Positions 50,610 to 50,911 of a stretch of 50,911 nt of DNA are shown one piece after another. The stretch lies in the NCBI GenBank assembly GCA_934565415.1, contig CAKTHQ010000015.1:1-50911 (forward strand), written 5' to 3'. Numbering within the stretch: the stretch's first letter is position 1; every line of letters begins with the position of its first letter. Under the pieces are notes generated by a model. That model was not told where the DNA came from, did no database searches, and saw only the letters and a list, made by a program, of their open reading frames with translations. This DNA is from an uncultured Oscillospiraceae bacterium (lineage in GTDB: Bacteria; Bacillota; Clostridia; Oscillospirales; Oscillospiraceae). The translations under genes and the position numbers were made by a program.

Positions 50610-50911
50610 ATGAATACAAAAACCACCGTTATTTCCCAGGAGGCGCTGGAAAATCAGTTTGCTTTCTGCGATAAAGTTGCGTCCATTTGGGCTGCCCGGG
50701 GGCAAACGCCCAAGGCCTATGTGGAAACCTACGGCTGCCAGCAGAATGAAGCGGATTCCGAGAAGCTGCGGGGGTACCTGACCCAGAGCGGCTATGCCAT
50801 TTGCCAGGAGGCGGAGGGGGCAGATGTGGTCATTATGAACACCTGCTCCATCCGGGAGCACGCCGAGCAGCGGGTGTTCGGCAACCTGGGGGCGCTGACC
50901 CACACCAAGCG
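50610..50911 (+). CDS. miaB: tRNA methylthiotransferase MiaB, N-terminal part (cut by window edge)
   Basis: MiaB adds a 2-methylthio group to N6-isopentenyladenosine 37 of tRNAs, using two iron-sulfur clusters and S-adenosylmethionine. About 100 codons are present. The N-terminal UPF0004 domain reads AYVETYGCQQNEADSEKLRGYL, with the first cluster cysteines in YGCQ and MNTCSIREHAEQRVFGNLG. The radical-SAM domain lies outside the window. The start follows AAGGGAGAACCCT. The N-terminus is about 35 residues longer than the conserved core, as in many Clostridia. Confidence 0.93.
   Translation, partial: MNTKTTVISQEALENQFAFCDKVASIWAARGQTPKAYVETYGCQQNEADSEKLRGYLTQSGYAICQEAEGADVVIMNTCSIREHAEQRVFGNLGALTHTK

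Noticed and set aside
1..50911. CRISPR array or insertion sequence
   Set aside because: No regularly spaced direct repeats and no transposase-like frame or terminal inverted repeats were seen; the repeats found are short dyads or decayed gene copies.

Overview
The window is chromosomal DNA from a Firmicute of class Clostridia, most likely an Oscillospiraceae/Ruminococcaceae-type gut anaerobe. The evidence is a str operon headed by an L7Ae-like gene, consensus sigma-A promoters, AGGAGG ribosome sites, lipoprotein-type binding proteins, a YesM/YesN-type two-component pair and moderately GC-rich coding DNA. Family assignments were made by reading motifs, since no database could be searched.

Layout. 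(1) 1-3789, minus strand: translation genes in transcription order L7Ae-like, rpsL, rpsG, fusA, tuf (cut by the window edge). (2) 3868-8650, plus strand: a fragment-like membrane protein, then an iron/thiamine/polyamine-type ABC importer (lipoprotein, fused double-domain permease, ATPase). (3) 8687-14750, minus: a phosphoribosyltransferase behind a possible attenuator, a Nudix hydrolase, two SGNH-type proteins, an MBOAT acyltransferase and a YitT-type membrane protein. Between the two SGNH genes lies a roughly 190-bp scar made of pieces of YitT and MBOAT, left by a collapsed tandem duplication. (4) 14869-19979: a second EF-G-like GTPase, an AraC-type regulator and a zinc-ribbon membrane protein with three internal repeats. 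(5) 20147-45388: a large catabolic region. It holds a GntR/FCD regulator, a VOC protein, a KDPG-aldolase-like gene with a Liv-type importer, a two-component system, a three-gene unit (PfkB kinase, shikimate-dehydrogenase-like, Asp/Glu-racemase-like), and a 12-gene operon read from 45183 down to 33282. That operon encodes a hydroxyacid dehydrogenase, a BMP-type importer (four genes), an iron-sulfur flavin reductase, second copies of the dehydrogenase/racemase pair, an enolase-superfamily dehydratase, a second aldolase, a second kinase and a YhcH-type protein. (6) 45491-50911: a GH2 beta-galactosidase, then decayed DNA around tRNA-Tyr (an N-terminally cut sugar permease, a TAG-interrupted unknown gene, an internally deleted alpha/beta-hydrolase), then the start of miaB.

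How the genes fit together. The enolase-superfamily dehydratase, the two PfkB kinases and the two KDPG-type aldolases form a semi-phosphorylative 2-keto-3-deoxy sugar-acid route to pyruvate and a triose phosphate. The duplicated dehydrogenase/racemase pairs, the flavin reductase and the hydroxyacid dehydrogenase are unusual companions. They suggest an initial substrate more complex than a plain aldonic acid, perhaps cyclic or conjugated. A 15-bp sequence is shared exactly by the promoters of the two-component operon and the 12-gene operon, and a close relative lies in the gntR/VOC gap. This ties distant parts of the region into one candidate regulon. The substrate is not known from sequence.
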